A stretch of DNA of 14,372 bases from an uncultured Coriobacteriaceae bacterium. Its GTDB lineage: Bacteria; Actinomycetota; Coriobacteriia; Coriobacteriales; Eggerthellaceae. The notes under the pieces were generated by a model, which ran no database searches, was not told where the DNA came from, and saw only the letters and a list, made by a program, of their open reading frames with translations. The stretch is from assembly GCA_902767025.1 (NCBI GenBank), contig CACXFZ010000080.1, forward strand, positions 1 to 14,372, in the 5' to 3' direction. Shown here piece by piece: positions 13,739-14,372 of the stretch (its first letter is position 1; the number at the start of each line of letters is the position of its first letter). Both the position numbers and the translations under genes were made by a program.

Positions 13739-13775
13739 CCAATGATTGTTTTCGCCCCCGTGGGCCCGCCCATGT

Positions 13776-13806
13776 AAAAAGCGCCCACTCGGACGAGCGG
13801 GCGCTT
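13776..13806 (-). terminator. Rho-independent terminator of the Veg-family gene
   Basis: On the - strand AAGCGCCC pairs with GGGCGCTT (13779-13786 with 13799-13806). Three further pairs after one mismatch close a four-base loop, and five T follow (13776-13780). It begins 18 bases after the TAA stop of the Veg gene. This is the only textbook terminator in the window and separates that gene from the folE operon. Confidence 0.92.
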
Positions 13807-13824
13807 GCTGGCGATGTGCCGATG

Positions 13825-14172
13825 TTATTCGTCGTCCTCGAAGGGATCGGGGGCATTCGGGTCGATGACCAACTCGTAGTCCTCCTCTTCCTCTTCCACC
13901 ACGAAGGGAGCGAACAGCGCTTCGCCGTTCTGGGAAAGCTCGACGGTGCCGGTGAGCACGTCGACGTACTGGTAGGACTGGCGCGCGGTGCGGCCGCGCT
14001 TGCGGTCAACTTCCATGATGAACAGCTGCGGATGCACCTGCACGAGCACGCCCTCGGACTCGACGATCTTCGAACGGCCCATGTTTGCTCGGACGCTCAG
14101 ACGCTGTCCGACGAAATCGTCAAGGGTTTCGTGAATGGAATCGACGATCTTTACCTGTTTCTCAAGGTCCAT
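13825..14172 (-). CDS. veg: Veg-family protein
   Basis: A 115-residue small cytoplasmic protein. The core at about 17-83 matches the Veg family of Gram-positive bacteria: VGQRLSVRANMGRSKIVESE, then GVLVQVHPQLFIMEVDRKRG, SYQYVDVLTGTVELS. In Bacillus subtilis Veg is linked to biofilm matrix gene expression; its biochemical role is not settled. This copy is longer than the roughly 86-residue Bacillus protein because of an acidic tail (93-115) rich in Glu and Asp. The start at 14172 has AGGAGA five bases upstream. It has its own terminator and so is separate from folE. Confidence 0.88.
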   Translation of the reverse strand: MDLEKQVKIVDSIHETLDDFVGQRLSVRANMGRSKIVESEGVLVQVHPQLFIMEVDRKRGRTARQSYQYVDVLTGTVELSQNGEALFAPFVVEEEEEDYELVIDPNAPDPFEDDE

Positions 14173-14211
14173 CTCGTTCTCCTGGGTAGTCTCGGGGCCA
14201 TGTTCCGGGTC

Positions 14212-14240
14212 ATTTTAGCATGTTTCGTGTGCCATTTACA
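14212..14240 (-). promoter_or_regulatory. Candidate promoter of the Veg-family gene
   Basis: On the - strand TGTAAA (14235-14240, three of six matches to TTGACA) and TAAAAT (14212-14217) are 17 bases apart, about 40 bases before the start codon. A perfect TTGACA further out (14273-14278) has no partner -10 at normal spacing. Confidence 0.4.
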
Positions 14241-14335
14241 GCCCCCAAGCGGTCCTGTGGAGCATGCATGGATGTCAAGAGGTGGCCCTAACTTTCCATC
14301 TCTATCGCAACACGAACCGCAAACTTTCGCACTAG

Positions 14336-14366
14336 ACGCAACAGTTGCGTTCAGTTTGCAAGCTGA
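14336..14366. repeat. Two adjacent palindromes upstream of the Veg-family gene
   Basis: ACGCAAC and GTTGCGT form a perfect inverted repeat around one A (14336-14350). Immediately after, TCAGTTTGCAAGCTGA (14351-14366) is palindromic at seven of eight pairs. They may be an operator or the end of a transcript structure from beyond the window; no further gene is visible in 14173-14372. Confidence 0.5.
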
Positions 14367-14372
14367 ATGGGC

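Overview
The window reads as a stretch of chromosome from a GC-rich Gram-positive bacterium, most likely an actinobacterium of the Coriobacteriia/Eggerthellaceae type. This is inferred from the strong G/C bias at third codon positions, lipoproteins with Ser/Ala-rich linkers, a Veg-family protein, and a cytoplasmic FHA-domain Ser/Thr kinase beside an FHA-ABC exporter. No rRNA, tRNA, CRISPR array or intact insertion sequence was found.

Layout. (1) 1-4414: a three-gene ABC importer operon on the + strand: ferric-iron/phosphonate-type binding lipoprotein, ATPase and fused double permease. It is flanked by two inverted copies of a roughly 170-190 bp non-coding repeat. (2) 4506-5500: a lipoprotein N-acetylmuramoyl-L-alanine amidase with a long Ala/Glu coiled coil, on the - strand. 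A strong hairpin overlaps its stop codon. (3) 5672-10573: an FHA-FHA-ABCG exporter (+), a soluble Ser/Thr kinase with a C-terminal FHA domain (-), and a zinc-ribbon/one-TM/YARHG-like protein (+). (4) 10630-13688: an apparent operon on the - strand, folE (GTP cyclohydrolase I) followed by two GT4-type glycosyltransferases. (5) 13776-14172: a Veg-family gene (-) with its own rho-independent terminator.

How the genes may work together. The importer is self-contained, with a probable promoter and a perfect 16-bp inverted repeat overlapping the -10 as a candidate operator. The kinase, FHA exporter, zinc-ribbon/YARHG protein and amidase form a plausible phospho-threonine-controlled cell-envelope module. 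It resembles in outline the mycobacterial PknF-Rv1747 pair, but with clear differences: a non-RD kinase that carries its own FHA domain, and no long linker between the two FHA domains of the transporter. The folE-glycosyltransferase linkage is close enough to imply co-transcription; whether it means a pterin is glycosylated is open.

The most unusual signals are the inverted repeats around the importer with an internal 80-bp tandem, the atypical kinase/FHA exporter pair, and the folE-GT-GT operon.
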